Assembly (NCBI GenBank): GCA_963795435.1
Contig: CAWCHV010000007.1
Location: 682,001 to 746,000 of the forward strand
Length of the DNA: 64,000 bases
Direction of reading: 5' to 3'
From: JAFKFI01 sp963795435
Lineage (GTDB): Bacteria; Pseudomonadota; Alphaproteobacteria; Acetobacterales; Acetobacteraceae
Each line of letters opens with the position of its first letter. The stretch's first letter is position 1. The notes under the pieces were generated by a model, which saw only the letters and a program-made list of their open reading frames with translations, did no database searches and was not told where the DNA came from. The translations under genes were made by a program, and so were the position numbers. Shown here in pieces: positions 1 to 8,739 of the stretch.

Positions 1-467
1 ACAACAACGCCTATTCGCAGGACAACGCCATCTCCTGGTTCGACTGGGCCGGCGCTGATCGCGCGCGGGCGGACTTCACGGCACGTCTGATCGCAGCGCG
101 CCGTGCCTGCGGCGCGCTGACCGGCGCGCGTCCCCTCATCGGGCGGCCGGTGGACGACAGCGGCGTCCCCGACGTGGCGTGGCTCACAACCGACGGGCAC
201 GCGATGGCGGTCACAGATTGGCAGAGGCTGGACAATCTCTCGCTCGTCGCGGCGCTGTACGAATCGGGCGACCGGGCCGTGGTGGTGCTGCACGCCGGCG
301 GCGAGCCGACCCGGGTGGCTCTGCCCACGCCGCGTCCCGGCCATCGCTGGCATCTCCTCGTCGACAGCCGGGAGCCGGAGAGGCTGGGCGTGGTCGGGCA
401 GCACGTCGAGGCCGCTGGCCGCTCGGTCCTGCTCGTGGTCGAGATGGCGGCGCCGGCTTCTGGTTGA
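1..467 (+). CDS. glgX: Glycogen debranching enzyme, C-terminal fragment (5' end outside window)
   Basis: The open frame enters from the left edge (first full codon at base 3) and stops with TGA at 465-467, giving about 154 residues. It opens with NNAYSQDNAISWFDW, which matches the conserved NNAYxQDN...WxDW stretch near the end of the GlgX catalytic domain. The rest fits the family's C-terminal beta-sandwich. GlgX hydrolyses alpha-1,6 branches of glycogen or limit dextrin in the cytoplasm. Its catalytic residues lie upstream of the window. It probably serves the same glucan pool as the glgE-otsA operon at 24358-41208, but about 24 kb of unrelated genes separate them. Confidence 0.85.
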   Translation, partial: NNAYSQDNAISWFDWAGADRARADFTARLIAARRACGALTGARPLIGRPVDDSGVPDVAWLTTDGHAMAVTDWQRLDNLSLVAALYESGDRAVVVLHAGGEPTRVALPTPRPGHRWHLLVDSREPERLGVVGQHVEAAGRSVLLVVEMAAPASG

Positions 468-520
468 CCAAAGCCTGGGCGGTTGCGATTGGTGTCGCCC
501 ACCCGGATCGGAGAGTTGCC

Positions 521-1930
521 ATGTCAGCGTCGGCCCAAGGGACCATCGACCGGATTCTTCGCCACGTGGACGACAATCTGGACCGCTCGCGCGAGAACCT
601 GTTCGCGCTGCTCCGCATCCCGAGCATCAGCGCCCAGCCGGCGCACGCGCCGGATTGCCTGCGCGCCGCCGAGTGGATGCGCGACCAATTCGCCGGCCTC
701 GGGTTCGAGGTGTCCATCCGCCCGACGCCGGGGCATCCGGTGGTGCTGGCGCATCATGCCGGGCCGCCCGGCTATCGCGGGCCGCACGTCCTGTTCTACG
801 GCCATTACGACGTGCAGCCGCCGGACCCGCTCGATCTCTGGACCAGCCCGCCGTTCGAGCCGCAACTGGCCGATGGCCCGCGCGGCAAGCGGATCGTCGC
901 GCGCGGCGCGGTGGACGACAAAGGCCAGGTGATGATGTTCATCGAGGCGCTGCGGGCGTGGCATGGCGAGGGCGGCGGCATCCCGGCGCGAATCACGGTG
1001 CTGATCGAGGGCGAGGAGGAAGTCGGCAGCGTCAATCTCGACACTTTCCTCGAAGCCAACCGGGACGCGCTGAAATCCGATCTCGCGCTAATCAGCGATA
1101 CCGGCATGTGGGACGTGGATACGCCGGCGATCACCACGCGGTTGCGCGGGCTGGTCTACACGCAGGTGACGCTGCGAGGTCCGACGCGCGACCTGCATTC
1201 GGGCCTGTTCGGCGGCTCGGCGCTCAACCCGATCAACGCGCTCACCCGCATCCTCGGCGAGTTGCACGACAAGGACGGGCGGGTGCAGGTGCCGGGGTTC
1301 TACGACGGGGTGAAGCCGGTCTCCCCCGAGCAGGCGCGCCAATGGGAGGCGCTCGGCTTCGACGAGGCGGCGTTCCTCGGCGAGATCGGCCTGTCCACGC
1401 CGGGCGGCGAACGCGGATTACCCGCGCTTCAACGGCTCTGGGCGCGGCCGACAGCGGACATCAACGGCATCTGGGGCGGCTATAGCGGGCCGGGCAGCAA
1501 GACCGTGATCGCGGCGGAGGCGTCGGCGAAAGTCTCGTTCCGGCTGGTGCCGGGGCAGGACCCGCAGGGGATTGCCGACGGCTTCCGCCGCTTCCTCGCG
1601 GACCTCGCGCCGCCCGGCGCGCGAGTGGAACTCGATGTGTTCGGCGCCTCGCCCGGCATCGAGATCGCCACCGACTCGCCCTGGGTGCGCGCGGCGGAGG
1701 CGGCGCTAGCGGAGGAATACGGCCGGCCGGCCCTGCTGATGGGCAGCGGCGGCTCGATCCCGGTGGTGGAGTCGTTCCGCAGGACACTCGGCATCGACAG
1801 CCTGCTGATGGGCTTCGGGTTGGACGACGATCAGGTGCACAGCCCGAACGAGAAGTTCGAGCTGCGGTGCTTCCACCACGGCATCCGCTCGCACGTGCGC
1901 CTGCTGGGCAAATTCGCCGGCCCAAGTTGA
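521..1930 (+). CDS. M20 family metallo-dipeptidase
   Basis: A 469-residue cytosolic metallopeptidase of the M20 family (carnosinase/dipeptidase type). HYDVQP is at about residues 95-100, DDKG at 132-135, EGEEEVGS at 163-170, SDTGMW near 192-197 and QVHSPNE near the C-terminus. These supply the usual His/Asp/Glu ligands for two metal ions. Residues about 215-340 form the lid/dimerisation domain (RDLHSGLFGG). The ATG at 521 was chosen because GGAGAG lies at 510-515, five bases upstream; the frame is open further upstream but without family similarity. No signal peptide is seen. Substrate is probably a dipeptide or acylated amino acid and cannot be fixed from sequence. Confidence 0.85.
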   Translation: MSASAQGTIDRILRHVDDNLDRSRENLFALLRIPSISAQPAHAPDCLRAAEWMRDQFAGLGFEVSIRPTPGHPVVLAHHAGPPGYRGPHVLFYGHYDVQPPDPLDLWTSPPFEPQLADGPRGKRIVARGAVDDKGQVMMFIEALRAWHGEGGGIPARITVLIEGEEEVGSVNLDTFLEANRDALKSDLALISDTGMWDVDTPAITTRLRGLVYTQVTLRGPTRDLHSGLFGGSALNPINALTRILGELHDKDGRVQVPGFYDGVKPVSPEQARQWEALGFDEAAFLGEIGLSTPGGERGLPALQRLWARPTADINGIWGGYSGPGSKTVIAAEASAKVSFRLVPGQDPQGIADGFRRFLADLAPPGARVELDVFGASPGIEIATDSPWVRAAEAALAEEYGRPALLMGSGGSIPVVESFRRTLGIDSLLMGFGLDDDQVHSPNEKFELRCFHHGIRSHVRLLGKFAGPS

Positions 1931-1937
1931 TCGCAAC

Positions 1938-2543
1938 GTGACCGCCCGGCTGCGGGTCCAGAATCTACGCAGCGGCATCGCCGGCCCGTTCGAGCTGGCG
2001 GTCGAGGCCGGGGAGTGCGTCGCCGTCACCGGCCCGTCCGGCTCCGGCAAGAGCCTGCTGCTGCGGATGATCGCCGACCTCGATCCAAACGAGGGTGACG
2101 CCGAGCTCGACGGACGCCAGCGACATCGCTTCCACGCCCCGGAATGGCGCCGCCAAGTGGTCTATTGCGCCGCCGAACCGGGCTGGTGGGGCGAGCTGGC
2201 GATGGACCATTTTCCCGCGAGCAAGCACGCGCTGATGCTGGCGCTGGCCGGGCGCCTCGGCGTGGTGCCGGAGCGCGTCGGCGACAATCTCGCGCGCTTG
2301 TCCACGGGGGAGCGGCAGCGGCTCGCGCTGGTGCGGGCCCTGCTGCTGGATCCGCCCGTGCTGCTGCTCGACGAACCCACCGGCGCGCTCGACAGCGAGG
2401 CGACCGTGTGCGTCGAGACCGTGCTCCGCGAGCGCCTCGCCGGCGGCACCGCGATGCTGGTCGTGACGCACAGCGCCGAGCAGGCCGCCCGCCTCGGCAA
2501 CCGGCGCTTCCTCATGGCGGAGCGGCGCCTGTCGCCGGCATGA
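1938..2543 (+). CDS. fetA: ABC transporter ATPase, FetA (YbbL) type
   Basis: A 201-residue single nucleotide-binding domain with Walker A GPSGSGKS (about residues 31-38), signature LSTGERQR and Walker B LLLDEP. Short length and a FetB-like permease directly downstream identify it as the FetA/YbbL partner. FetAB exports iron in Escherichia coli and helps with oxidative stress; the same role here is inference. It starts at GTG 1938, seven bases after the peptidase stop. Its stop overlaps the fetB start (ATGA at 2540-2543), so the two are translationally coupled. Confidence 0.85.
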   Translation: MTARLRVQNLRSGIAGPFELAVEAGECVAVTGPSGSGKSLLLRMIADLDPNEGDAELDGRQRHRFHAPEWRRQVVYCAAEPGWWGELAMDHFPASKHALMLALAGRLGVVPERVGDNLARLSTGERQRLALVRALLLDPPVLLLDEPTGALDSEATVCVETVLRERLAGGTAMLVVTHSAEQAARLGNRRFLMAERRLSPA

Positions 2544-3355
2544 CGCCGATCGTCCTCACCATCCCCGATCTCGCGATCGCGGCGTCGCTCATCGTGCTGG
2601 ACGGCGTGCTGTCGGTGGTGCTGGGGCTCGGCCTGCATCGCCAGCTTGCGATCGCCGCGATCCGGCTGGTGGTGCAGCTCGTGCTGGTCGGGTTCATCCT
2701 GCGCAGCGTCTTTGCCCTCGCCTCGCCGCTGCTGACGCTCGGCGTGGTGCTGGTGATGATCGCGATCGCCGGCCGCGAGGTCGCGGCGCGGCCTGAGCAG
2801 CGGCTCGCCCGGTTCGGCAACTACACGATCGGCGCGAGCGCCGTCGCCTTCGCGACCTTGCTCACCGCGATCCTGGCGCTGACCACTGCGATCCGCCCGA
2901 CGCCGTGGTACGATCCCCGCTACGCCGTCCCGCTCGCCGGCATCGTGCTCGGCAGCGTGCTGAACGGCGCCAGCCTTGCCCTCGATACGTTGCTCAGCGG
3001 CGTGGTGCAGCGGCGCGCCGCGATCGAAGCTCGCTTGGCGCTCGGCGGCAGCATCGCCCAGGCGATGCGCCCGCTGGTGCGCGATGCCATCCGGCGCGCG
3101 CTGCTGCCGATCGTCAACCAAATGTCGGCCGCCGGGATCGTCACCTTGCCCGGCATCATGACCGGACAGATCCTCGCCGGCATGGAGCCGATGGAAGCGG
3201 TGAAATACCAGATCCTGCTGATGTTCCTGCTGGCCGGCGGCAGCGGGCTGGCGGCGGTCGCGGTGACTTACCTCGGCGCGCGCCGGCTGACCGACGACCG
3301 GCAGCGCCTGCGGCTCGACCGGCTGGGGCAGAAGGCGAAGGGGCGCGCGGCGTGA
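2540..3355 (+). CDS. fetB: FetB (YbbM) family iron-export permease
   Basis: A 271-residue membrane protein with about seven hydrophobic helices, close to the usual FetB length of about 260. The conserved segments LPGIMTGQILAG and EAVKYQILLMF are present. It forms the membrane part of the transporter with the ATPase encoded immediately upstream. The start ATG overlaps the fetA stop in ATGA. The 3' end overlaps glpD in GTGA at 3352-3355, so fetA, fetB and glpD look like one transcript. Confidence 0.87.
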   Translation: MTPIVLTIPDLAIAASLIVLDGVLSVVLGLGLHRQLAIAAIRLVVQLVLVGFILRSVFALASPLLTLGVVLVMIAIAGREVAARPEQRLARFGNYTIGASAVAFATLLTAILALTTAIRPTPWYDPRYAVPLAGIVLGSVLNGASLALDTLLSGVVQRRAAIEARLALGGSIAQAMRPLVRDAIRRALLPIVNQMSAAGIVTLPGIMTGQILAGMEPMEAVKYQILLMFLLAGGSGLAAVAVTYLGARRLTDDRQRLRLDRLGQKAKGRAA

Positions 3356-4842
3356 TCTTCGACCTCGCGGTGATCGGCGGCGGCATCAACGGCTGTGGCA
3401 TCGCACGCGACGCGGCCGGGCGCGGATTGTCCGTGGTGCTGCTGGAGCAAGGCGATCTCGCGGGTGCGACTTCTTCCGCTTCCACCAAGCTCATTCACGG
3501 CGGACTGCGCTATCTGGAGCAATACGAGTTCCGCCTGGTGCGCGAGGCGCTGGCCGAGCGCGAGGTGCTGTTGCGCGCCGCGCCGCATATCGCCCGGGCG
3601 GTGCGCTTCGTGCTGCCGCATCATGCCGGGCTGCGGCCGTGGCCGCTGATCCGGCTCGGGCTTTTCATCTATGACCATCTCGGCGGCCGGCGCATTCTGC
3701 CGCCGACGCGCACGCTCGATCTGCGCCGGGACCCGGCCGGGGCGCCGCTGCAACCGCGCTACAGGCGGGCGTTCGAGTATTCCGATTGCTGGGTGGACGA
3801 CGCGCGCCTCGTCGTGCTGAACGCGCGCGACGCGGCGGATCGCTCGGCCGTTATTCGCACCCGCACGCGCTGCACCAATGCAAGCCGCGAGAATGGCCTG
3901 TGGCGGCTCGCCGCCGATGGCGGGAAGGACTTCGCGGCGCGCGCGCTGGTGAACGCGGGCGGCCCCTGGGTCTCGCATTTCCTGGGCAGCGTCGTGGGCG
4001 CCGCCGCGCCGATGCGGGTCCGCATGGTCAAGGGCAGCCACATCGTCGTGCCCCGGCGGTTCGCGCACGACCGCTGCTACATCTTCCAGAATGCCGACGG
4101 GCGGGTGTGCTTCGCGATCCCCTACGAGGGCGACTTCACCCTGATCGGCACCACCGACGAGGACTACGCGGGCGACCCGGCCGAGGTCGCGATCACACCT
4201 GCCGAAGAAGCCTATCTGTGCGCGGCCGTGAACGACTATTTCCGCGCGCCGGTGTCGCGGTCGGAGATCGTGTGGCGCTACTCGGGCGTGCGCCCGCTGC
4301 GCGACGACGGCGCGAGCGCCGCGCAGGAGGCGACGCGGGACTACGTGCTGGAGCTCGACGCGCCGGACGGAGAACCGCCCCTGCTGTCGGTGTTCGGCGG
4401 CAAGATCACCACGTTCCGCCGGCTGGCCGAGTCGGCTCTGACGCGCCTCGCGCCGTTCTTTCCCCGGCTCGGTCCGTCATGGACCGCCGAGGCAGCGCTG
4501 CCCGGCGGGGATTTTCGTTGGGACGGCGCGGCGGCGCTCGCGCGGGATCTGCGGGCGCGCTACGGCTTCCTGACGGACGCGACCGCCGCGAGGCTGACCC
4601 GAAGCTACGGCACGCGGGCAGCGGAGATGCTGGGCGACGCGCGCGGCCCGGCCGATCTCGGCCGCGACTTCGGCCACGCTCTGACCGAGCGCGAGGTCGC
4701 CTGGCTGGTCGAGCGGGAATGGGCGTGCTCGGCCGAGGACATCCTGTGGCGCCGGAGCAAGCTCGGGCTGCGCCTGTCCCGACAGGAAGCAGCGGACTTG
4801 CACGCCTGGCTGTCATCAAAGCGCAACGACGGCGGGCCGTGA
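3352..4842 (+). CDS. glpD: Aerobic glycerol-3-phosphate dehydrogenase
   Basis: A 496-residue FAD enzyme that oxidises sn-glycerol-3-phosphate to dihydroxyacetone phosphate and feeds electrons to quinone at the inner membrane. The N-terminal dinucleotide fold VIGGGINGCG is at residues 7-16. ASTKLIHGGLRYLE follows at about 42-55, a GlpD hallmark. VFGGKITTFRRLAE and the C-terminal DAO_C domain complete it. Start is GTG 3352, overlapping the fetB stop by four bases. No glpF, glpK or glpR is nearby. Being the third gene of an iron-export operon is unusual. Confidence 0.92.
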   Translation: MIFDLAVIGGGINGCGIARDAAGRGLSVVLLEQGDLAGATSSASTKLIHGGLRYLEQYEFRLVREALAEREVLLRAAPHIARAVRFVLPHHAGLRPWPLIRLGLFIYDHLGGRRILPPTRTLDLRRDPAGAPLQPRYRRAFEYSDCWVDDARLVVLNARDAADRSAVIRTRTRCTNASRENGLWRLAADGGKDFAARALVNAGGPWVSHFLGSVVGAAAPMRVRMVKGSHIVVPRRFAHDRCYIFQNADGRVCFAIPYEGDFTLIGTTDEDYAGDPAEVAITPAEEAYLCAAVNDYFRAPVSRSEIVWRYSGVRPLRDDGASAAQEATRDYVLELDAPDGEPPLLSVFGGKITTFRRLAESALTRLAPFFPRLGPSWTAEAALPGGDFRWDGAAALARDLRARYGFLTDATAARLTRSYGTRAAEMLGDARGPADLGRDFGHALTEREVAWLVEREWACSAEDILWRRSKLGLRLSRQEAADLHAWLSSKRNDGGP

Positions 4843-4878
4843 CAAGCGACGCGGCGGCGGGCTAACACCCGGGCGCTT

Positions 4879-4899
4879 CTCCGGGGCGCTTCCCCGGAG
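4879..4899 (+). promoter_or_regulatory. Hairpin covering the Shine-Dalgarno region of the next gene
   Basis: CTCCGGGG (4879-4886), a five-base loop, then CCCCGGAG (4892-4899) form a perfect 8-bp stem. The 3' arm contains most of the only good GGAGG (4896-4900) ahead of the permease start at 4915. No U-tract follows, so it is less like a terminator and more like a structure that could limit translation. The regulatory role is inference. Confidence 0.4.
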
Positions 4900-4914
4900 G
4901 GAAGCCAGCTCCGG

Positions 4915-6648
4915 GTGAACGCCAGCATGTCCATCGCTCCTTCGGCACTGGCCATCGGCCGGCGCCTGCCGAACGCCTGGGATCTCGCGGCGATCGTGTG
5001 CGTGTTCGGCGTGCTGGTCGGGGTCGCCCACGTTGCGAGCAACACCTTCGCGCCGCTCTCGGCGCCCGAGGCGGTTTCCGTTCATCTCGATCCGATCTAC
5101 CTGCCCGGCTACGCGGTGCGGACCACGCTCCGCATGTTCGCGGCCCTGGTGGCCTCGCTGCTGTTCACCTTCACCTTCGCCACCGCCGCCGCCAAGAGCC
5201 GCCGGGCGAGCGTGGTGCTGATCCCGCTGCTCGACATCCTGCAATCGGTGCCGATCCTCGGCTTCCTCACCTTCACCGTCGTCTTTTTCATGAGCCTGTT
5301 CCCCGGCCGCGTGCTGGGGCTCGAACTGGCGGCGATCTTCGCCATCTTCACCAGCCAGGCCTGGAACATGGCGTTCAGCCTGTACCAGTCGCTCAAGACG
5401 GTGCCGCACGACCTCGAGGAAGCCTCGGCCAGCTTCCATCTCACCGCCTGGCAGCGCTTCTGGCGTCTGGAGGTGCCGTTCGCGGTGCCCGGCCTCGTCT
5501 GGAACACCATGATGTCGATGTCGGGAGGCTGGTTCTTCGTGGTCGCCTCGGAGGCGATCTCGGTCGGCGACAATACGTGGAAGCTGCCGGGGATCGGCTC
5601 CTATGTTGCGCTGGCGCTGGAGCGGAGCAATCTCGCGGCGGTGGTCTACGCCATCCTCGCGATGCTGGTGGTGATTCTCCTCTATGACCAGCTTCTCTTC
5701 CGCCCGCTGGTCGCCTGGTCCGCCAAGTTCCGCGTCGAGGTGACGGCCGGGGCGACGGCGGTCGATCCCTGGGTGCTGAAATTGGTGCGGCGCACGCGGC
5801 TGCTGCACCTCGCCGGCGACGCCGTGGGCGCGGCACTCGGCGCGATCGGCGGGATGCGACTCACGTTTCTGCCGCGCCGCGCCGCCACGGAGCGCCAGCC
5901 CTCGCGAGCGGCCGATCTGGCGTGGTCGATCGTGCTGGCCGTCGTGCTGGTCTGGGCTGGCTGGCGCGTGGTCGGCTTCATCGCCGGCGCCGTCACCTGG
6001 GCCGAGCTATGGACCGTGTTCAAGATGGGCTGCGCCACCATGCTGCGCGTCGTCGTATTGATGATCGTCGCCAGTCTCGTGTGGGTGCCGATCGGCGTGT
6101 GGCTCGGCCTGCGCCCGGTGTGGGCGCGGCGGGCGCAGCCGGTCGCGCAGTTCCTCGCGGCGTTTCCGGCCAACCTCCTGTTCCCGCCTTTCGTGCTGTT
6201 CATCGTGCATTTCCATCTCAGCGCCAATGTCTGGCTGACGCCGCTGATGGTGCTCGGCACCCAGTGGTACATCCTGTTCAACGTCATCGCCGGCGCCGCC
6301 GGTTTTCCCGGCGATCTGCAGGAAGCCGCGAAGAACTTCCGCGTCGGCGGCTGGTTGTGGTGGCGGCGGGTCATGCTGCCGGGCATCGCGTCCTATTACG
6401 TCACCGGGGCGATCACCGCCTCGGGCGGCTCGTGGAACGCGGCGATCGTCGCCGAGGTGGCGTCCTGGGGCGACACCAAGCTGACCGCGTACGGCCTCGG
6501 CAGCTATATCGCGCACGCGACCGATGCCGGCGACATGGCGCGGGTGGTGCTCGGGGTCGCGGTGATGTCGGGCTTCGTGCTGCTGTTCAATCGCTTGCTC
6601 TGGCGTCCGCTCTACGCCTACGCCAGCCGCCGCCTGACGCTCGCCTGA
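4915..6648 (+). CDS. Two-module ABC transporter permease (NitT/TauT-like)
   Basis: A 577-residue inner-membrane protein made of two fused permease modules, roughly residues 15-290 and 310-577. Each has a helix cluster and an EAA loop: DLEEASASFHLTAWQRF near residue 165 and DLQEAAKNFRVGG near residue 466. Fused permeases of this kind pair with ATPases carrying a C-terminal AAA-associated domain, as encoded next (11-base gap). No periplasmic binding protein gene is adjacent, so substrate and direction are unknown. The start is GTG 4915; ATG 4927 in frame is an alternative. A hairpin at 4879-4899 lies over the likely ribosome binding site. Confidence 0.85.
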   Translation: MNASMSIAPSALAIGRRLPNAWDLAAIVCVFGVLVGVAHVASNTFAPLSAPEAVSVHLDPIYLPGYAVRTTLRMFAALVASLLFTFTFATAAAKSRRASVVLIPLLDILQSVPILGFLTFTVVFFMSLFPGRVLGLELAAIFAIFTSQAWNMAFSLYQSLKTVPHDLEEASASFHLTAWQRFWRLEVPFAVPGLVWNTMMSMSGGWFFVVASEAISVGDNTWKLPGIGSYVALALERSNLAAVVYAILAMLVVILLYDQLLFRPLVAWSAKFRVEVTAGATAVDPWVLKLVRRTRLLHLAGDAVGAALGAIGGMRLTFLPRRAATERQPSRAADLAWSIVLAVVLVWAGWRVVGFIAGAVTWAELWTVFKMGCATMLRVVVLMIVASLVWVPIGVWLGLRPVWARRAQPVAQFLAAFPANLLFPPFVLFIVHFHLSANVWLTPLMVLGTQWYILFNVIAGAAGFPGDLQEAAKNFRVGGWLWWRRVMLPGIASYYVTGAITASGGSWNAAIVAEVASWGDTKLTAYGLGSYIAHATDAGDMARVVLGVAVMSGFVLLFNRLLWRPLYAYASRRLTLA

Positions 6649-6659
6649 AAGGGACCGCG

Positions 6660-7970
6660 ATGGACGCCAATCTCGCCGCCGAAGCCCTGCTCGAGGTGCG
6701 CGGGTGCCGGCAGGCCTACCACAAGGACACGATCGTCGACCTGATCGTGCTCGACGACGTGAACCTGACCATCCGGCAAGGCGAGATCGTCGCCCTGCTC
6801 GGCCGCTCGGGCTCCGGCAAGTCCACCTTGCTGCGCATCGTCGCGGGCCTGCTCAGCCCGACCTCGGGCGAGGTGCTGTGGCGCGGCCGGGCGCTGCGCG
6901 GCCCCGCCGAGGGGGTGGCGATGGTGTTCCAGAGCTTTGCCCTGTTCCCCTGGCTGACGGTGCAGGAGAACGTCGAGCTCGGCCTCGAGGCGCAGGGTGT
7001 CGCGCGCGACGAGCGCGACAAGCGGGCCGAGGCGGCGATCGACCTGATCGGCCTCGGCGGCTACGAGAGCGCCTATCCGAAGGAACTGTCCGGCGGGATG
7101 CGCCAGCGCGTCGGGCTGGCCCGCGCGCTGGTGGTGCATCCCGACCTGCTGCTGATGGACGAGCCGTTCAGCGCGCTCGACGTGCTGACTGCCGAGACCT
7201 TGCGCACCGACCTCATCGATCTGTGGTCGGAGGGCAAGCTGCCGCTCAAATCGGTGCTGATGGTGACGCACAACATCGAGGAGGCGGTGCTGATGGCCGA
7301 CCGCATTCTCGTCTTTTCCTCCAACCCCGGCCGCGTCGCGACCGAATTGCGCGTCACCTTCCCGCACCCGCGCAACCGGCTGGCGCCGGCGTTCCGGCAG
7401 ATGGTCGACGACATCTACGCGCTGATGACCCGCCGCGCCGCTCCGGCCGACGGACGCGCGCCGGCGGCGCTCGCGATCACCGCCGCTAGCCCGCTGCCCC
7501 GCGTCGGCTCCAATGAGATGGCCGGCCTGCTGGAGGCGCTCGCCGCACCCCCGTACAGCGGGCGCGCCGACCTCCCGGCGCTCGCCGGCTCGCTGCAGAT
7601 GGAGCTCGACGAATTGTTCCCGCTGGGCGAGGCGCTGCAATTGCTGCACTTCGCCGTACTGGAGGAAGGCGACATCCGCCTCACCGAGGCCGGCCGCCGC
7701 TTCGTCGAGGCGGACATCGAGCCACGCAAGCAGCAATTCGCCGCCGCGCTGCGCGCCTACGTGCCGCTCGCCCGCATGATCCGCCAGGTGCTGGACGAGC
7801 GCCCGAGCCACCGCGCGCCCGCGCTGCGCTTTCGCGACGAATTGGAAGACCACATGTCGCCCGACTACGCGGAGGACACGCTGCGTACCGTGATCGGCTG
7901 GGGCCGCTTCGCCGAGTTGTACGGCTATGACGAGGAGGCCGATTTGTTCAGCCTGGAGGAGGTCGAATGA
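6660..7970 (+). CDS. ABC transporter ATPase with C-terminal AAA-associated domain
   Basis: 436 residues. The N-terminal ATPase domain has Walker A GRSGSGKST (48-56), Q-loop FQSFALFPW, signature LSGGMRQR (143-150) and Walker B LLLMDEP (163-169), like the nitrate/sulfonate/bicarbonate ATPases. Residues about 285-436 form an extra helical domain resembling the AAA-associated C-terminal domain (PF09821) often joined to such ATPases. The role of that domain is not well established; sensing or gating is possible. The gene is 11 bases behind the fused permease and its stop overlaps the cupin start (ATGA at 7967-7970). Confidence 0.88.
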   Translation: MDANLAAEALLEVRGCRQAYHKDTIVDLIVLDDVNLTIRQGEIVALLGRSGSGKSTLLRIVAGLLSPTSGEVLWRGRALRGPAEGVAMVFQSFALFPWLTVQENVELGLEAQGVARDERDKRAEAAIDLIGLGGYESAYPKELSGGMRQRVGLARALVVHPDLLLMDEPFSALDVLTAETLRTDLIDLWSEGKLPLKSVLMVTHNIEEAVLMADRILVFSSNPGRVATELRVTFPHPRNRLAPAFRQMVDDIYALMTRRAAPADGRAPAALAITAASPLPRVGSNEMAGLLEALAAPPYSGRADLPALAGSLQMELDELFPLGEALQLLHFAVLEEGDIRLTEAGRRFVEADIEPRKQQFAAALRAYVPLARMIRQVLDERPSHRAPALRFRDELEDHMSPDYAEDTLRTVIGWGRFAELYGYDEEADLFSLEEVE

Positions 7971-8365
7971 CCACCCGGTTTCCCTCAGCGGCGCTCGGCG
8001 GCGAGCCCGACGCGATCGCACCGGACGGATCGGAGATCCGGCTGCTGCTCGCGAACGGACAGGCCAGCATGTGTCATTGCACCTTGCCGGCCGGCCGCAC
8101 CACGCTGGCCGTGCGCCACAGAACGGTGGAGGAAATCTGGTTCTTCCTCGGCGGCGCGGGCGAGGTCTGGCGCCGCGATGCGTCGGGCGAGGAGGTGCTC
8201 GGCGTCGGTCCGGGCACCAGCCTCGCGATTCCGCTCGGCGTCGAATTCCAGTTCCGCGCCGTTGGCGAGGAAGCGCTCACCTTCATCATCGCCACCATGC
8301 CGCCCTGGCCCGGCGCCGAGGAGGCGGTTCGGGTGGCCGACCACTGGCCGCCGGACGTCGGCTGA
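7967..8365 (+). CDS. Small cupin-fold protein
   Basis: A 132-residue single-domain cupin. Motif 1 is represented by RHRTVEEIWFFLGG and motif 2 by PLGVEFQF. Compared with the usual HxH...E and PxGxxH, the second His of motif 1 is Thr and the motif-2 His is Phe. Classic metal binding is therefore probably altered or lost. It is translationally coupled to the ATPase gene. A small-molecule binding or sensing part of the same transport system is a reasonable guess, but the sequence alone does not prove it. Confidence 0.75.
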   Translation: MTTRFPSAALGGEPDAIAPDGSEIRLLLANGQASMCHCTLPAGRTTLAVRHRTVEEIWFFLGGAGEVWRRDASGEEVLGVGPGTSLAIPLGVEFQFRAVGEEALTFIIATMPPWPGAEEAVRVADHWPPDVG

Positions 8366-8379
8366 TCGGGTTCATCGGT

Positions 8380-8739
8380 TTCGCCATCGCGAGGAGCCCT
8401 TGCAGCGGCCGTCGATGCGCTTCGTGCCGATCAAGAGCGTCGAACAGCAGGCGGTCGCGACATGCTGGTGCGGCAGCGCACGCAGCTGACGAACGCGATA
8501 CGCGGCAAGGGCTGCACGAGCAGTGGCGGGCGGCCGGCGCGGCGGCCGAGGCTCTGGCGGCGCAGCTGGTCGCGCGCGCCCGCGCCGGTGCCACGATGCG
8601 CCGGCTGGTGACCGTGCCGGGCATCGGTCCGTCGGGGGCGCACGCGATCGTGGCGGCGATTTGCGACGGACGCCAGTTCGGCTCGGCGCGCGACCTCGCC
8701 GCCTGGACCGGGCTGACGCCGCGCGAGCATCTCCAGCGT
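8380..8739 (+). pseudogene. Decayed IS110-family transposase
   Basis: Three pieces of an IS110/IS116/IS902-type transposase lie in different frames. RPSMRFVPIKSVEQQAV is read from about 8407 in frame 3. RDMLVRQRTQLTNAIRG is read from 8456 in frame 2. RRLVTVPGIGPSGAHAIVAA and DLAAWTGLTPRE are read in frame 1 from about 8600. At least two frameshifts and a deletion in the middle break the gene, and no terminal repeats are visible. The remnant ends at the 3' end of the acyl-CoA dehydrogenase gene on the opposite strand. Confidence 0.8.
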
